This document shows, in pieces, positions 29,078 through 39,819 of a stretch of 64,000 bases of DNA. The notes below the pieces were generated by a model. It was not told the DNA's origin. It did not search any database and saw nothing but the letters and a program-made list of their open reading frames with translations. The translations under genes and the position numbers were made by a program. The stretch covers positions 1 through 64,000 of the forward strand of contig VBHB01000079.1 of NCBI GenBank assembly GCA_005880315.1. The letters are read 5' to 3'. Source of the stretch: Chloroflexota bacterium. Lineage in GTDB: Bacteria; Chloroflexota; Dormibacteria; Dormibacterales; Dormibacteraceae. The stretch's first letter is position 1, and each line of letters begins with the position of its first letter.

Positions 29078-31254
29078 GCATGCAGCACGACCCCGACCTC
29101 GACGACGTCCTGCAGGACCAGGAGCTGCGGCACGTGGCCGATCTTTTGCGCGAGGCTCGAATGACGGAGGCTCCGCTCGACGACGCCTTCCGGTCCGCGC
29201 TGCGGCGCCAGCTCATGAACCAGGCCTGGGGCATGGGCGGAGGCGGCACGCCATGGTGGCGCAAGGTGTTTGGACCGACGGGCATGGTCTGGGCCACCGC
29301 CGCGGTGGGCGTGATCCTCATCGGCGTGGTGGTCGTCCTCACGGCGACCAACCAGCCCGGCCCCTCGGACCAGGTGGTCGTCACCAGCCCGATCTCCAAC
29401 CAGAGCGCAGTCCGGCTGCAGCAGCCGATCCAGGTCACCTTCAACCAGCCGATGAATCATCCGTCCACCGAGGCCGCGGTACAGATAACGCCGGCCACCA
29501 CGGTCGCCTTTTCGTGGCACGAGAACACCCTCTCCGTGACGCCGACGGCCGGAGACCTGGCGCCCAACACGCAATACCAGGTCACCATCGGTCCCGGCGC
29601 CAGGACGGCTTCCGGCCAGTCGCTCACCGCGCCGAAGACCATCACATTCGTCACGCAGCCGCCACCCGCGCCGTCTCCTTCCCCCAGTCCATCAGCGCGG
29701 CCGACCCCTGTTACAGCGCTCACCGGCCAGCACCTGCTCGCCAGCATCCCCGAGGGCATCACCACCGTGCTGTGGTCGCCCGACTCGTCCACGGTGTATT
29801 TCGTCACCGGCAAAGGCGCCCTCGAATCGGTACCGTTTGGGGGCGGCAGCCCGACCGTCATCGCCCCCGATGGCGTCACCTCAGTTGCCATCAACCCCGC
29901 GGGCGATCAGCTCGCGTACATTCGGAAGGCCAATATCGAGATCCTCGCGATCACCCCGGGGACGACGACAGAGGTCGTTCCCACCGCGGCGCCGGTGCTC
30001 GTCGGATGGACGACCGGCGGCGTGGAATGGGTCAGCGCCGACGGCGTCTACACCGTCGCCCCGGGCGGCCAGGGCAAGGTCGCCCCGTTGCCGGCGACCG
30101 GCACCGTCACCGCCATCTCGTTTGCGCCGGACGGCGTCCACCTCGCATACACGCAAGACCAATCGCTGAACGTGATGGACCTCGGCACGGGCAAGAGCAC
30201 CGTCCTCGGGTTGCCTGGCGCGCACTTCCTGGGCTGGTCGTCTGACGGCACCGGCGTCATGTATTCGGGCGCGCAGGCGGTAGTGCTCGCCGACCTCGGC
30301 GGAAGGAACACCACCCCATTGCCGGCCGGTGAGCCGAGCTGGTCCTCGCAGGACGAGGTGCTCCTGGGCAGCGACGTCAACCTCTTCGTGATGCGGTCCG
30401 ACGCATCGGGCCAGACCAAGCTCGCGGACGGGACTTTTCACCTGCCCGTCTGGGCGCCGAACGGCATCGCCTTCACTTACTTCCGGGGCGGCGAGCTGTT
30501 TGCAGCATCAGCGCCCGCACCCGCGCCTCCGGCGACCGCACCGCTCGCCGCGGCCACGTCGGTCGTAAACGCATTCATGAAGGCCCGCAAAGACAACCCC
30601 GACCGCGCGAACGCCTACCTGGACGACAACGGCAGAAAGGCATACTCGAGCGCGACAGGCGGCCTGAACCTACAGGTGACGGGTGACCCCAGCTTCTCGC
30701 GCTTCTACCTGCTCACCGGTCAGCTCACCGGAAGCCACCCTGACACCGCCCAGTTCGTGGTCAGGATCGTCCTTGCGCACAACAATCTCGATGTCAAGAC
30801 TTTCGAGGAGACGCTCACGCTGGTGCGCACGCAGGGAAGCCAGCAGTTTCTGGTCGACCAGGCCGCGGCCGGATCCGTCCTGACCCTCGGCTCCACCGCC
30901 GAGGTCGTCAGCGTCGACGTCACCGCGACCTCCGTCAAGGTCACATTCGACAGCGACCTCAAGCCGGAAACGGTGACGGCAGGTGTGATCATCCTGGACA
31001 GCAAGGGCAAGCAGATCGGCAACGCTCCCTCCTACGCCAAGCGCACGGTGACCATCGACGGCCTCGACCTCAAGTCGGGCAAGAGCTACAAGCTCGTGGT
31101 GCTCTCGACAGTCCAGGACGTGAGTGGCAACAACATCGCCGCCGAGTACGACCTCACCTTCGAGGGTCCGGGCGACAAGAGTGGCGACAGGCACAAAGAC
31201 ACCAGCCCATCGCCGAGCCCGCAGCCCTCGCCGAGCGCGACTCCCTCGAGCTAG
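29074..31254 (+). CDS. membrane-anchored anti-sigma-like protein with Ig-like (Big_5) and beta-propeller-like ectodomain
   Basis: 726 aa; short cytoplasmic N-terminus, one TM, Ig-like segment (ITPATTVAFSWHENTLSVTPTAGDLAPNTQYQVTI), repeated WSPDSS/FAPDG-type blades, Pro/Ser tail; ATGA overlap with sigma gene. Confidence 0.65.
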   Translation: MSMQHDPDLDDVLQDQELRHVADLLREARMTEAPLDDAFRSALRRQLMNQAWGMGGGGTPWWRKVFGPTGMVWATAAVGVILIGVVVVLTATNQPGPSDQVVVTSPISNQSAVRLQQPIQVTFNQPMNHPSTEAAVQITPATTVAFSWHENTLSVTPTAGDLAPNTQYQVTIGPGARTASGQSLTAPKTITFVTQPPPAPSPSPSPSARPTPVTALTGQHLLASIPEGITTVLWSPDSSTVYFVTGKGALESVPFGGGSPTVIAPDGVTSVAINPAGDQLAYIRKANIEILAITPGTTTEVVPTAAPVLVGWTTGGVEWVSADGVYTVAPGGQGKVAPLPATGTVTAISFAPDGVHLAYTQDQSLNVMDLGTGKSTVLGLPGAHFLGWSSDGTGVMYSGAQAVVLADLGGRNTTPLPAGEPSWSSQDEVLLGSDVNLFVMRSDASGQTKLADGTFHLPVWAPNGIAFTYFRGGELFAASAPAPAPPATAPLAAATSVVNAFMKARKDNPDRANAYLDDNGRKAYSSATGGLNLQVTGDPSFSRFYLLTGQLTGSHPDTAQFVVRIVLAHNNLDVKTFEETLTLVRTQGSQQFLVDQAAAGSVLTLGSTAEVVSVDVTATSVKVTFDSDLKPETVTAGVIILDSKGKQIGNAPSYAKRTVTIDGLDLKSGKSYKLVVLSTVQDVSGNNIAAEYDLTFEGPGDKSGDRHKDTSPSPSPQPSPSATPSS

Positions 31255-31769
31255 ATCAGCTTGAGGGCGCGGGCGGCCCGCAGGAGGGACGTGACCGAAC
31301 CCGAGTGGGCGATGCCCCCATCGAGCGCGGACTGGAGTGCGTTGGCGAACGGCATCCGCATCACCTCCATGTCCTGCTCGTAGGCTTCCGGGTTGCGTTC
31401 AGACTCGGTGATGCCCTCTGCCATGAACATGTGAGCCCGCCCGGTGAGGAAGGCGGCGCCGTGCACGACCCCGAGCGACGTGAAGCGCGTGGCGATGAGC
31501 CCCGTCTCCTCCGCCAGCTCGCGCCGCGCGCAGGTCATCGGGTCCTCGCCCTCGTCGAAAGTTCCGGCCGGCACCTCCCACGACGATTCCTCCCACGCGT
31601 GACGCCACTGGCGGACCAGCATGGTGTCACCGTTGTCGAAGTAGGGCACGACGAAAGCCGAGTCAGGGTTGGTCACCACGGTATAGACGGCATGGGCGCC
31701 ATCAGGAAACCGAATGTCGTCCTCCCGAATGACGAACGGGCCAGAGCGGCCAGCCACCTTAGAGCTCAC
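31251..31769 (-). CDS. Nudix hydrolase (ADP-ribose pyrophosphatase-like)
   Basis: 172 aa; Nudix box GTFDEGEDPMTCARRELAEETGL. Confidence 0.9.
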   Translation of the reverse strand: MSSKVAGRSGPFVIREDDIRFPDGAHAVYTVVTNPDSAFVVPYFDNGDTMLVRQWRHAWEESSWEVPAGTFDEGEDPMTCARRELAEETGLIATRFTSLGVVHGAAFLTGRAHMFMAEGITESERNPEAYEQDMEVMRMPFANALQSALDGGIAHSGSVTSLLRAARALKLI

Positions 31770-31810
31770 GACCTCAAACGGCCGCCCGCGGGCGGGATGC
31801 GATAGCTCGC

Positions 31811-33274
31811 TCAGGTGGTTCTGTGAACGACAGCGGCGACCGCCGCTGCCGCGGCGGCGACATGGCGAGGGTCAGGACCATAGTCGAATGGGGATACCTC
31901 GCCGGCGAGCTGCTTTGCCTTGTCGACCAGCTCGGGATGGTCGTCGATGAAGCGCGTGCTCAGATTTCCGGACCGGAAGTCGGCGCTGTCGAGGATCGCG
32001 CGGTGGTAGCTGATCGTGGTCGCCGGCCCGACCACCACGAACTCGCGCAGTGCGCGGCGCGCGCGCGCGATCGCCTCCGCGCGATCGGCGCCGTGCACGA
32101 TGAGCTTGGCCACGAGGGAGTCGTAATTGGGCGGCACGTCCGAGCTCGGGCCGAATCCGGAGTCGACGCGAACGCCAGGTCCGGCCGGGGCGACCCACCG
32201 CGCGATTCGCTTGGGGTTGGGCATGAACTTCCGCACCGGATCTTCGGCGTTAATACGCATCTCGATCGCATGGCCCGTCCACGTGACGTCCTGCTGCGTG
32301 AACCCCAGGGGCAAACCGGCGGCGACCTTGATCTGCTCCTTGACCAGGTCGATGCCGGTGACCGCCTCGGTGATCGGGTGCTCGACCTGGAGCCTTGCGT
32401 TGACCTCGAGGAAATAGAAGTCCCCTTCGCTGAAGATGAACTCCACGGTGCCCGCATTCTCGTAACCTGCGGCCCGCGCCGCCTTCAATGCGGCTTCGCC
32501 CATCGCCGATCGAATCTCCGGCGTGACGGCAGGAGATGGCGTCTCTTCCATGATCTTCTGGTGGCGGCGCTGGATCGAGCATTCGCGCTCGCCGAGATGC
32601 ACTGCGTTGCCATGGCTGTCGCACATCACCTGGATCTCGATGTGCCGCGGCTTGCGCACGTAGCGCTCGATGTAGATGGTCGGATCCCCGAAGGCTGAGC
32701 GCGCCGCCTGTGCGCTGCTCTCGATGGCGGCCTCGAGCTCATCTTCCGACTCCACCACTTTCATGCCGATGCCACCACCGCCGCCGGAGGGTTTGATCAT
32801 CACCGGCAGGCCTATCTCCCTCGCCGCCGCCAGAGCGGCGGCCGGGTCGGTGATGGCGCCGCTGCCCGGCGTCACCGGCACGCCGTTCTCGACCGCGAGC
32901 TTGCGGGCCGCAAGTTTCGAGCCGAGGGCACGCATGGCTGAGCCCGAGGGCCCGATGAACTTGATCCCGGCCGCATCGCATGCGTCTGGAAACGGGGCTT
33001 TCTCCGAGAGGAATCCGTAACCGGGGTGGATCGCCTCCGCGCCACAGTCGTGCGCGACCTTCACGATGCGGTCGAGCTGCAGGTAGGAATCGGAAGGCGC
33101 TGCACCGCCGATGTGGTGAGCCTCATCCGCGTAGCGCATGTGAATCGCGTTGCGGTCCGCGTCCGAATAGACGGCCGCGGTCGCGATCCCGAGCTCGCGG
33201 CACGCACGCATGACGCGGATTGCGATCTCGCCACGATTGGCGATCAGAACTTTCTTAAAAAGCTTGTGCTTCAT
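31811..33274 (-). CDS. biotin carboxylase (pyruvate carboxylase subunit A / AccC-like)
   Basis: 487 aa; KVLIANRGEIAIRVMRACRELGI, GGGGIGMKVV, RECSIQRRHQK motifs. Confidence 0.92.
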   Translation of the reverse strand: MKHKLFKKVLIANRGEIAIRVMRACRELGIATAAVYSDADRNAIHMRYADEAHHIGGAAPSDSYLQLDRIVKVAHDCGAEAIHPGYGFLSEKAPFPDACDAAGIKFIGPSGSAMRALGSKLAARKLAVENGVPVTPGSGAITDPAAALAAAREIGLPVMIKPSGGGGGIGMKVVESEDELEAAIESSAQAARSAFGDPTIYIERYVRKPRHIEIQVMCDSHGNAVHLGERECSIQRRHQKIMEETPSPAVTPEIRSAMGEAALKAARAAGYENAGTVEFIFSEGDFYFLEVNARLQVEHPITEAVTGIDLVKEQIKVAAGLPLGFTQQDVTWTGHAIEMRINAEDPVRKFMPNPKRIARWVAPAGPGVRVDSGFGPSSDVPPNYDSLVAKLIVHGADRAEAIARARRALREFVVVGPATTISYHRAILDSADFRSGNLSTRFIDDHPELVDKAKQLAGEVSPFDYGPDPRHVAAAAAAVAAVVHRTT

Positions 33275-35088
33275 CCCACCGCAAGCAGAGGTTGCGAAGG
33301 GCTGACGACCTCACCCTCCTTGACGTAAACGTCACGCACCGTGCCCGCAACCGTGGTCACGATATCGTTCTGCATCTTCATCGCCTCGAGCACCGCCACG
33401 ACGTCCCCGAGCTTGACTGCGTCACCTGGCTTGACGGGGATCTTCACGATGAGCCCCTGCATCGGCGCGATCACCGTGCCTTCACTTGACCTCGTCGGAG
33501 GTGGGCTCGTCGACGCCTCGGCCGGGGCGGTGGCAGCGCCCGTCCCCGACATCATGGTCATACCCGCGCCGCTGACACGGACCTTGAACACCTCGCCCTC
33601 CACCTCGACCTCGAACTCGGCAGTGGTCGACGCGGGGGGTGGGTCGGGATTCGAGTGGGCGGGCTCAGCAACCGCGGCTCGCGCAGGCGCCGGCGGGTCG
33701 GCCGCGCTCACCGCGGCCGGGCGCTTCTTCTCCTCCGCCGTCCGGGCAGGTTCGCGCAAGTAGTCGATGGCGAGGTTCGGAAACAACAACTGTATGAGCA
33801 CAGAGTCGTCGCTGGTGTCGAGATTCATCTTCCTGAGCTGCTGACGCGCCGCCTCGACCTGCGGCTCGAGCAGATCCGCCGGCCGGATCGTTATCGGCTC
33901 CTCGCGTCCCAGGACCAGCCGGCGCAGCTCGTGGTCGGCCGGCACGGGCGGGCGTCCGTACAGGCCCTGCAGGTAATCCTTCAGCTCCTGCGTCACGGTC
34001 GCATACCGCTCGCCGCCGATGATGTTGTACACGGCCTGGGTGGCGATCATCTGGCGGAGCGGCGCGACCAGCGGCGGGTAACCGAGCTCCTTCCGCACTC
34101 GGCTGACCTCTTCGAGCACCTCATCGGTGCGGGCTTCGGCGCCATGTGCGTCCAGCTGTCGGTGGATGTCCTCCAGCGTGGCGCCGGGCATGTGATAGCG
34201 AAGGATGCTGGCGTCGACGCGGTCGGCCACGGGGCTGAGGTCGTCGATGTGCTCGCGCTTCAGGGCCTCGACGTCCGCCTGGACGTCCCACATCGCATTC
34301 AGGTTCAGCGCGGTGTCGTATTCACCGCCCTCCAGCGCCGCCACGACGCTCTCGGCAGCAGGCTGCGACGTCCCCCAGGCGAGCGGTGACATGGCGACGT
34401 CGAGGATGTCGGCGCCCGCTTCGACCGCGGCCATGTACGCCATCGGTGCCATCCCGCTCGAGCAGTGCGAATGGACGTCGATCGGCAAATTCACGACCTG
34501 CTTCAGCGCCGTGACGAGCTCCCAGGTCGCCTGCGGGCTCAGCAGCCCTGATGTGTCCTTGATCACGATCTCGTGGCAACCCATGTCGATCAGGCCCTTG
34601 GCAAGCGAGCACCACAGCTCGATGCTGTGCGCCGGCGACACTGCATAGCACAGAGCGCCCTGCACCTTCTTCTTCGCCTTCAGCGCCGCTCCGATCGCGG
34701 CCTCCATGTTGCGCAGGTCGTTGAGCGGATCGAAGACGCGGAATACATCGATGCCCTGCTTGGCCGAGTGCTTGATGAAGAGCTCGACGACGTCGTCGGC
34801 GAAGTTGCGATTCGCGACCAGGTTCTGGCCTCGGATCAGAGCCTGTATCGGCGTGTTGGGCGTCGCCTTGTGCAGCTTGCGCAAATACGCCCATGGATCC
34901 TCGCGGCGCCGCACCTGAGTTTCGAAGGTGGCGCCGCCGAATGCTTCCATGGCGACGAAGCCGAGCCGATCCATCTTGGCCGCGACGGGGACGATCTCGT
35001 CGCCGCGTAAGTGGCCGCCGAGCAGTGATTGCTGTGCGTCGCGGAAAGTCGTGTCGAGCAGGTGGACGTGAGCCGCTTTCTTTGCCAT
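33271..35088 (-). CDS. pyruvate carboxylase subunit B / oxaloacetate decarboxylase alpha-like with biotinyl domain
   Basis: 605 aa; LLDTTFRDAQQSLLGG, HSHCSSGMAPMAYMAAVEAG, C-terminal biotin motif LEAMKMQNDI. Confidence 0.91.
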   Translation of the reverse strand: MAKKAAHVHLLDTTFRDAQQSLLGGHLRGDEIVPVAAKMDRLGFVAMEAFGGATFETQVRRREDPWAYLRKLHKATPNTPIQALIRGQNLVANRNFADDVVELFIKHSAKQGIDVFRVFDPLNDLRNMEAAIGAALKAKKKVQGALCYAVSPAHSIELWCSLAKGLIDMGCHEIVIKDTSGLLSPQATWELVTALKQVVNLPIDVHSHCSSGMAPMAYMAAVEAGADILDVAMSPLAWGTSQPAAESVVAALEGGEYDTALNLNAMWDVQADVEALKREHIDDLSPVADRVDASILRYHMPGATLEDIHRQLDAHGAEARTDEVLEEVSRVRKELGYPPLVAPLRQMIATQAVYNIIGGERYATVTQELKDYLQGLYGRPPVPADHELRRLVLGREEPITIRPADLLEPQVEAARQQLRKMNLDTSDDSVLIQLLFPNLAIDYLREPARTAEEKKRPAAVSAADPPAPARAAVAEPAHSNPDPPPASTTAEFEVEVEGEVFKVRVSGAGMTMMSGTGAATAPAEASTSPPPTRSSEGTVIAPMQGLIVKIPVKPGDAVKLGDVVAVLEAMKMQNDIVTTVAGTVRDVYVKEGEVVSPSQPLLAVG

Positions 35089-35546
35089 CAGGTCGCGAGG
35101 GCCGTCCGCTTCTCGTGATGGTGCTGGGCGATCGCGGCGTCGGTGATCCCAATGATGCGGGCGGCAAGCCAGGCGGCGTTCTTGGCGCCCGCCTCACCGA
35201 TCGCAACCGTGGCGACCGGGATTCCGGCCGGCATCTGCACGATCGAGTACAGGGAGTCGACGCCACCAAGATGCTGCGTGGGCACGGGAACGCCGATCAC
35301 CGGCAGATCGGTCCAGGCGGCGACCACACCCGGAAGGTGTGCGGCACCGCCCGCCGCCGCGATCACGACCTTGAGCCCGCGATCTCGCGCCGAGGTCGCC
35401 CATTCCATGACGCCTTTGGGGTTGCGGTGTGCCGAACAGACCTTCAGCTCGTGCGTCAATTCCAGCTCGTCGAGAACTTTGACGCACGACTCCATCAGCG
35501 GCAGGTCTGACTTGGAGCCGAGGATGATGCCAACGACAGGCTGCAC
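35088..35546 (-). CDS. purE: 5-(carboxyamino)imidazole ribonucleotide mutase
   Basis: 152 aa; [33 protein letters not shown] motifs. Confidence 0.95.
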   Translation of the reverse strand: MQPVVGIILGSKSDLPLMESCVKVLDELELTHELKVCSAHRNPKGVMEWATSARDRGLKVVIAAAGGAAHLPGVVAAWTDLPVIGVPVPTQHLGGVDSLYSIVQMPAGIPVATVAIGEAGAKNAAWLAARIIGITDAAIAQHHHEKRTALAT

Positions 35547-35569
35547 TAAAACGGCCTCCCCTAGGATTA

Positions 35570-36777
35570 CTAGACGGCTTCCACAGCAATATCGCTCCGG
35601 AAAAAAGCCCCCTGGAATCGTACCTGCCGGGCCCCGGCGAGCGCCTTCTCGCGGGCTTCGGCGACGGTGTCGCCCAACGCGACCGAAGTCACCACCCGGC
35701 CGCCGTCCGTGACGAGCCCGCGGCCGGGCTCGAACTTGGTCGCCGCGTGAAAGATCTGCACACCTCGTGGCATCTCGGCGAGGCCGTGGATCGGAAAGCC
35801 GCTTTTCACCAGGGCGTCGTCGGGGTAGTTCGCCGACGCCACCACCACTCCTACCGCGGCCCGCGGGCTCCAGGTCGGGTCTGGGAGGCCGGCCAGGGTA
35901 CCCTTCGCCGCCGCCAAGGCGAGGGTGACGAAGTCCGAATCCAGGCGTGGCAAGACGACCTGAGCCTCGGGGTCGCCGAAGCGGGCGTTGAACTCGAGGG
36001 TGCGGATGCCGGACGGCGTGAGCATCAGCCCTGCGTACAGGACGCCTCGAAATTCATCGCCTGAATTCGCCAGCTCGCGCACCGCGGGCTTGAGCACCTT
36101 TTCCAGGACCTCGTCCAGCATCGCTCCGTCGACACCGGCCGGCGGCGAGTAGGCTCCCATGCCCCCCGTGTTGGGACCCTGGTCGCCATCGTGCGCACGC
36201 TTGAAATCTCTTGCCGGGGCAAGGGCGATGACGTCGGTGCCGTCAGTGATACGAGCATCGCGTCGATGGCCTCGTTAGCTTCCTTCACATTCGAGCAGAC
36301 GATCACGCCCTTGCCGCGCGCGAGCCCGTCGGCCTTGACAGCGACACGCCCATCGTGGTCGCGCGCCCATGCACGGGCAGGTTCCGGTTCTGTGAACACG
36401 CCGAAATCGGCGGTCGGGATGCCCGCCCGGACCATCAGGTGCTTGGCGAACGACTTGCTCGACTCGATGCGCCCGGCCCCGCGGTTGGGACCAAACACGT
36501 TGAATCCTGCCTTGCGCAGCGCATCGCCGACCCCCGCCTCGACGGCGGCTTCCGGCCCGAGGACGACGAGTCCCAAGCGCTCACGCTTTGCGAACTCGAC
36601 GATCCGCACCACGTCCGCGGCGCCGATGGAGACATTGCGAGCCATGCCGCCGGTGCCGCCGTTGCCGGGCGCGCAGTACACACGCTCGACGAGATCCGAC
36701 TGCACGCATTTCCACACGAGCGCGTGCTCGCGAGCCCCAGACCCCACCACGAGCACCTTCATCGACTGTGCTCGCAA
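35570..36777 (-). pseudogene. purD: phosphoribosylamine-glycine ligase, frame-disrupted (two ORFs: 36025-36777 N-terminal, 35570-36160 C-terminal)
   Basis: N-terminal MKVLVVGSGAREHALVWK... to ANEAIDAMLV, then frame changes; C-terminal continues RITDGTDVIALAPARDFKRAHDGDQGPNTGGMGAYSPP. A block expected between them (about VVVEE.L.GEEAS) is missing. Confidence 0.85.
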
Positions 36778-36886
36778 AACGCACGTTTGACGCCAGCGGT
36801 GCGCAATCCCCGCGGTAGTACGGCACGTTTGGCGTCACACGTGCCGAATTTCGCAACGACACCGGACGCGGATCTTATGAGTGCGC

Positions 36887-38479
36887 CTACTCCCACTCGA
36901 TGGTGCCGGGTGGTTTCGACGTGATATCGAACACGACCCGGTTGACGCCCTTCACCTCGTTGACGATGCGGTTGCTGATTCGCGCGAGCACCTCATAAGG
37001 CACACGGGCCCAGTCCGCGGTCATCGCATCCTCGCTGGTGACCACCCGAATCGCGACCACGTTCGCGTAGGTCCGGTAGTCGCCCATCACGCCGACCGTG
37101 GACAGCGGGGTAAGGACCGCGAACGACTGCCACACCTGCCGGTACAGGCCGAAGTGCTTGATCTCGTCGACGACGACCCAGTCGGCGTTGCGAAGGATCT
37201 CCAGGCGTTCGGCGGTGACCTCGCCAAGGCATCTGATCGACAGGCCCGGGCCCGGGAACGGCTGCCGGTACACCATCTCCTCCGGCATCCCGAGCTCGAC
37301 ACCGACGGCGCGCACCTCGTCCTTGAACAGGTAGCGCAGCGGCTCGATGAGCTGGAAACGTAAGCCTGGGGGCAGCCCACCGACGTTGTGATGGGTCTTG
37401 ATCTTTGCCGCGGTCGACGACACATCGGGAGCCGTCGACTCGATGACGTCGGGGTAGAGCGTGCCCTGAGCTAGAAAGTCGATGTGTCCCAGACTTGTCG
37501 CCTCGGCCTCGAAAACCGAGATGAACTCGCGGCCGACCACGCGTCGCTTTTCCTCGGGATCGATGACCCCTCTCAGCGCATCCAGGAAGCGCGCGGTGGC
37601 ATCGACGTAGCGGATGTTCATGTCGAGGTTGCCGTGCATCACGGCGAGCACGCGCTCGGGCTCCTCCTTGCGCAGGAGGCCGTTGTTCACGAACACGCAT
37701 GTGAGCTGGTCGCCTACAGCCTTGTGGACGAGCGTCGCGGCCACGGCAGAGTCCACGCCCCCGGAAAGGGCGCAGATCACGCGACCATCGCCGACCTGGG
37801 CGCGAATGCTCTCGACCGCGTCGGCGATGAACGAACCCGCGGTCCACGATGGCTGGCAGCCGCAAACACGAAACAGGAAGTTGCGGAGCACCTCGCGCCC
37901 GCTGGGGGTGTGGACCACCTCAGGGTGGAACTGGATGCCATAGATCCCGTTGCCGTCGGTGAAGGCAGCGAACGGAGAGTTCCCACTGGAGGCGAGGCCG
38001 CGGAAACCGGGAGGCATCTGCGTGACCGCGTCGCCGTGGCTCATCCAGACCGGCAGCTCACCGTTGAGTCCCTCGAACAGGCCGGCCTTTTCGCTCACCG
38101 CCACCAGGGCGGGGCCATACTCGTGCGCCCGACCGGCGTCGACCTTGCCACCGAGGTGATGAGCGATCAGCTGCATGCCGTAGCAGATGCCGAGCACGGG
38201 GATGCCGGCCTTCAGCGCCTGCGGGTCGACCTGCGGTGCGCCCTTGTCGTAAACGCTGGCAGGACCACCGCTCAAGATCAACCCGGCGGGATTGCGTTCC
38301 TTCAGCACCGACCAGGGTGTCGTGCCGGGCACGAGCTCGCAGTAGACCTTCGCCTCCCGCACACGGCGCGCGATCAACTGGCTGAACTGCGAACCGTAGT
38401 CGAGGATGAGGACCGTCTGTTGGTCGGTGGCTGGCCTGGTCTCCTCACGGTGGCGCGGAGCCAGAGCAGACCGCGCCAA
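36887..38479 (-). CDS. guaA: GMP synthase (glutamine-hydrolysing)
   Basis: 530 aa; [50 protein letters not shown] motifs. Confidence 0.96.
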   Translation of the reverse strand: MARSALAPRHREETRPATDQQTVLILDYGSQFSQLIARRVREAKVYCELVPGTTPWSVLKERNPAGLILSGGPASVYDKGAPQVDPQALKAGIPVLGICYGMQLIAHHLGGKVDAGRAHEYGPALVAVSEKAGLFEGLNGELPVWMSHGDAVTQMPPGFRGLASSGNSPFAAFTDGNGIYGIQFHPEVVHTPSGREVLRNFLFRVCGCQPSWTAGSFIADAVESIRAQVGDGRVICALSGGVDSAVAATLVHKAVGDQLTCVFVNNGLLRKEEPERVLAVMHGNLDMNIRYVDATARFLDALRGVIDPEEKRRVVGREFISVFEAEATSLGHIDFLAQGTLYPDVIESTAPDVSSTAAKIKTHHNVGGLPPGLRFQLIEPLRYLFKDEVRAVGVELGMPEEMVYRQPFPGPGLSIRCLGEVTAERLEILRNADWVVVDEIKHFGLYRQVWQSFAVLTPLSTVGVMGDYRTYANVVAIRVVTSEDAMTADWARVPYEVLARISNRIVNEVKGVNRVVFDITSKPPGTIEWE

Positions 38480-38480
38480 C

Positions 38481-39659
38481 CTACTTGCCCATACCTACGT
38501 GCTGTGACTGTTGGAGCGACTTGCCCTCGGATGTGATCGCCGGGGCGATGACCATCTCGACATGCTGGAACTCCGGGATGTCATGGGCGCCGCAGACCCC
38601 GAGCGCGGATCGCAGCGCTCCCGCGAAATTTTGACTGCCATCGTCGACCCGGGCCGGGCCGAGCAGGATCTCTCGCAGCGTCGCCTTGGTACCCACCTGC
38701 ACTCGAGTGCCGCGTGGAAGGTTGGGATCCGGCGTCGCCATGCCCCAGTTGTAACCCTTCGAAGCCGACTCCTCAGCGCCGGCCAGCGGCGTCCCGATCA
38801 TCACCGCGTCTGCGCCCGAAGCGAATGCCTTGCAGACGTCGGCGCCGATGCGCATGCCGCCGTCGGTGATCACGGCGACGCGCATGCCGCCGCGACGCAT
38901 GTGCTCGTCACGTGCGGCGGCCACGTCGGCAGTGGCGGTGACCTGGGGCACGCCCACTCCAAGCACTCCCCGCGTCGTGCAGGCAGCGCCGGGTCCCACG
39001 CCTACGAGGATCCCGGCGATCCCAGAGTCCATTAGCTCGAGCGCGGTCTCGTAGTGAACGCAGTTACCGACGATCACAGGGATGTCGCAGGCGCGCACCA
39101 GTGCGTCGAATGCAAGCTGGTGATAGGACTTCGACGAATGGCGCGCCGTGAGCACCGTGCCCTGGACTACGAGGACATCGGCCCCCGCGGACTGCACCAG
39201 CTCAGCACGCTCCTCGGCCCGAGCGGGCACCGTCGAGACCGCACATGGGACACCGGCGGCCTTGATCGTCTTGATGCGCTCGGTGATCAGCTGTGGCTTG
39301 ACCGGCTCGCGGTACACCTCTTTGAGGATCGCGTTGACGCTCGCCTTGTCGGCGGCGGCGATGCGCTCGATGATCGGCTTCGAGTCTGCGTATCTGGTGT
39401 GGACACCGTCGAGGTTGAGGACGGCGATGCCCCCAAGCCTACCCATCGCGATTGCGAAATCGACGTCCACGACTCCGTCCATCGCCGCGCCCCACACGGG
39501 GATCTCCAGCCGAAAGTGATCGCCCATCGCAAACGAGATGTCGACCTCGTCCGGATTGAGCGTGACTCCACCAGGGACCAGTGCGACCTCGTCGAAACCG
39601 TAGGCACGTCGCGCGCGCCGCCCGATCCCGATCTCGAGGCCAGACTGCTCCCGGGTCAC
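38481..39659 (-). CDS. guaB3: GuaB3-family IMP dehydrogenase-related protein
   Basis: 392 aa, no CBS domains; [23 protein letters not shown]; lacks a recognisable IMPDH Arg-Tyr flap. Confidence 0.85.
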   Translation of the reverse strand: MTREQSGLEIGIGRRARRAYGFDEVALVPGGVTLNPDEVDISFAMGDHFRLEIPVWGAAMDGVVDVDFAIAMGRLGGIAVLNLDGVHTRYADSKPIIERIAAADKASVNAILKEVYREPVKPQLITERIKTIKAAGVPCAVSTVPARAEERAELVQSAGADVLVVQGTVLTARHSSKSYHQLAFDALVRACDIPVIVGNCVHYETALELMDSGIAGILVGVGPGAACTTRGVLGVGVPQVTATADVAAARDEHMRRGGMRVAVITDGGMRIGADVCKAFASGADAVMIGTPLAGAEESASKGYNWGMATPDPNLPRGTRVQVGTKATLREILLGPARVDDGSQNFAGALRSALGVCGAHDIPEFQHVEMVIAPAITSEGKSLQQSQHVGMGK

Positions 39660-39819
39660 TGTGTCACGGGTTGCGAGCCGGCTCTGATTCAGGCTGTGTT
39701 TACTCCAATGGCGGCGGGGTTCGATGAATTATATGAGATTGGTGACTTTCCCACCAACCAGGTCCGGGCGTGGGCGCAGCGCCGGGTGGGGGGACTCACC
39801 AACCAATATCCTTAACGTG

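Noticed and set aside
32050-32100. gcgcgcgcgcgatcgcctccgcgcgatcg simple-sequence stretch
   Set aside because: Lies within conserved biotin carboxylase coding sequence; explained by codon composition.
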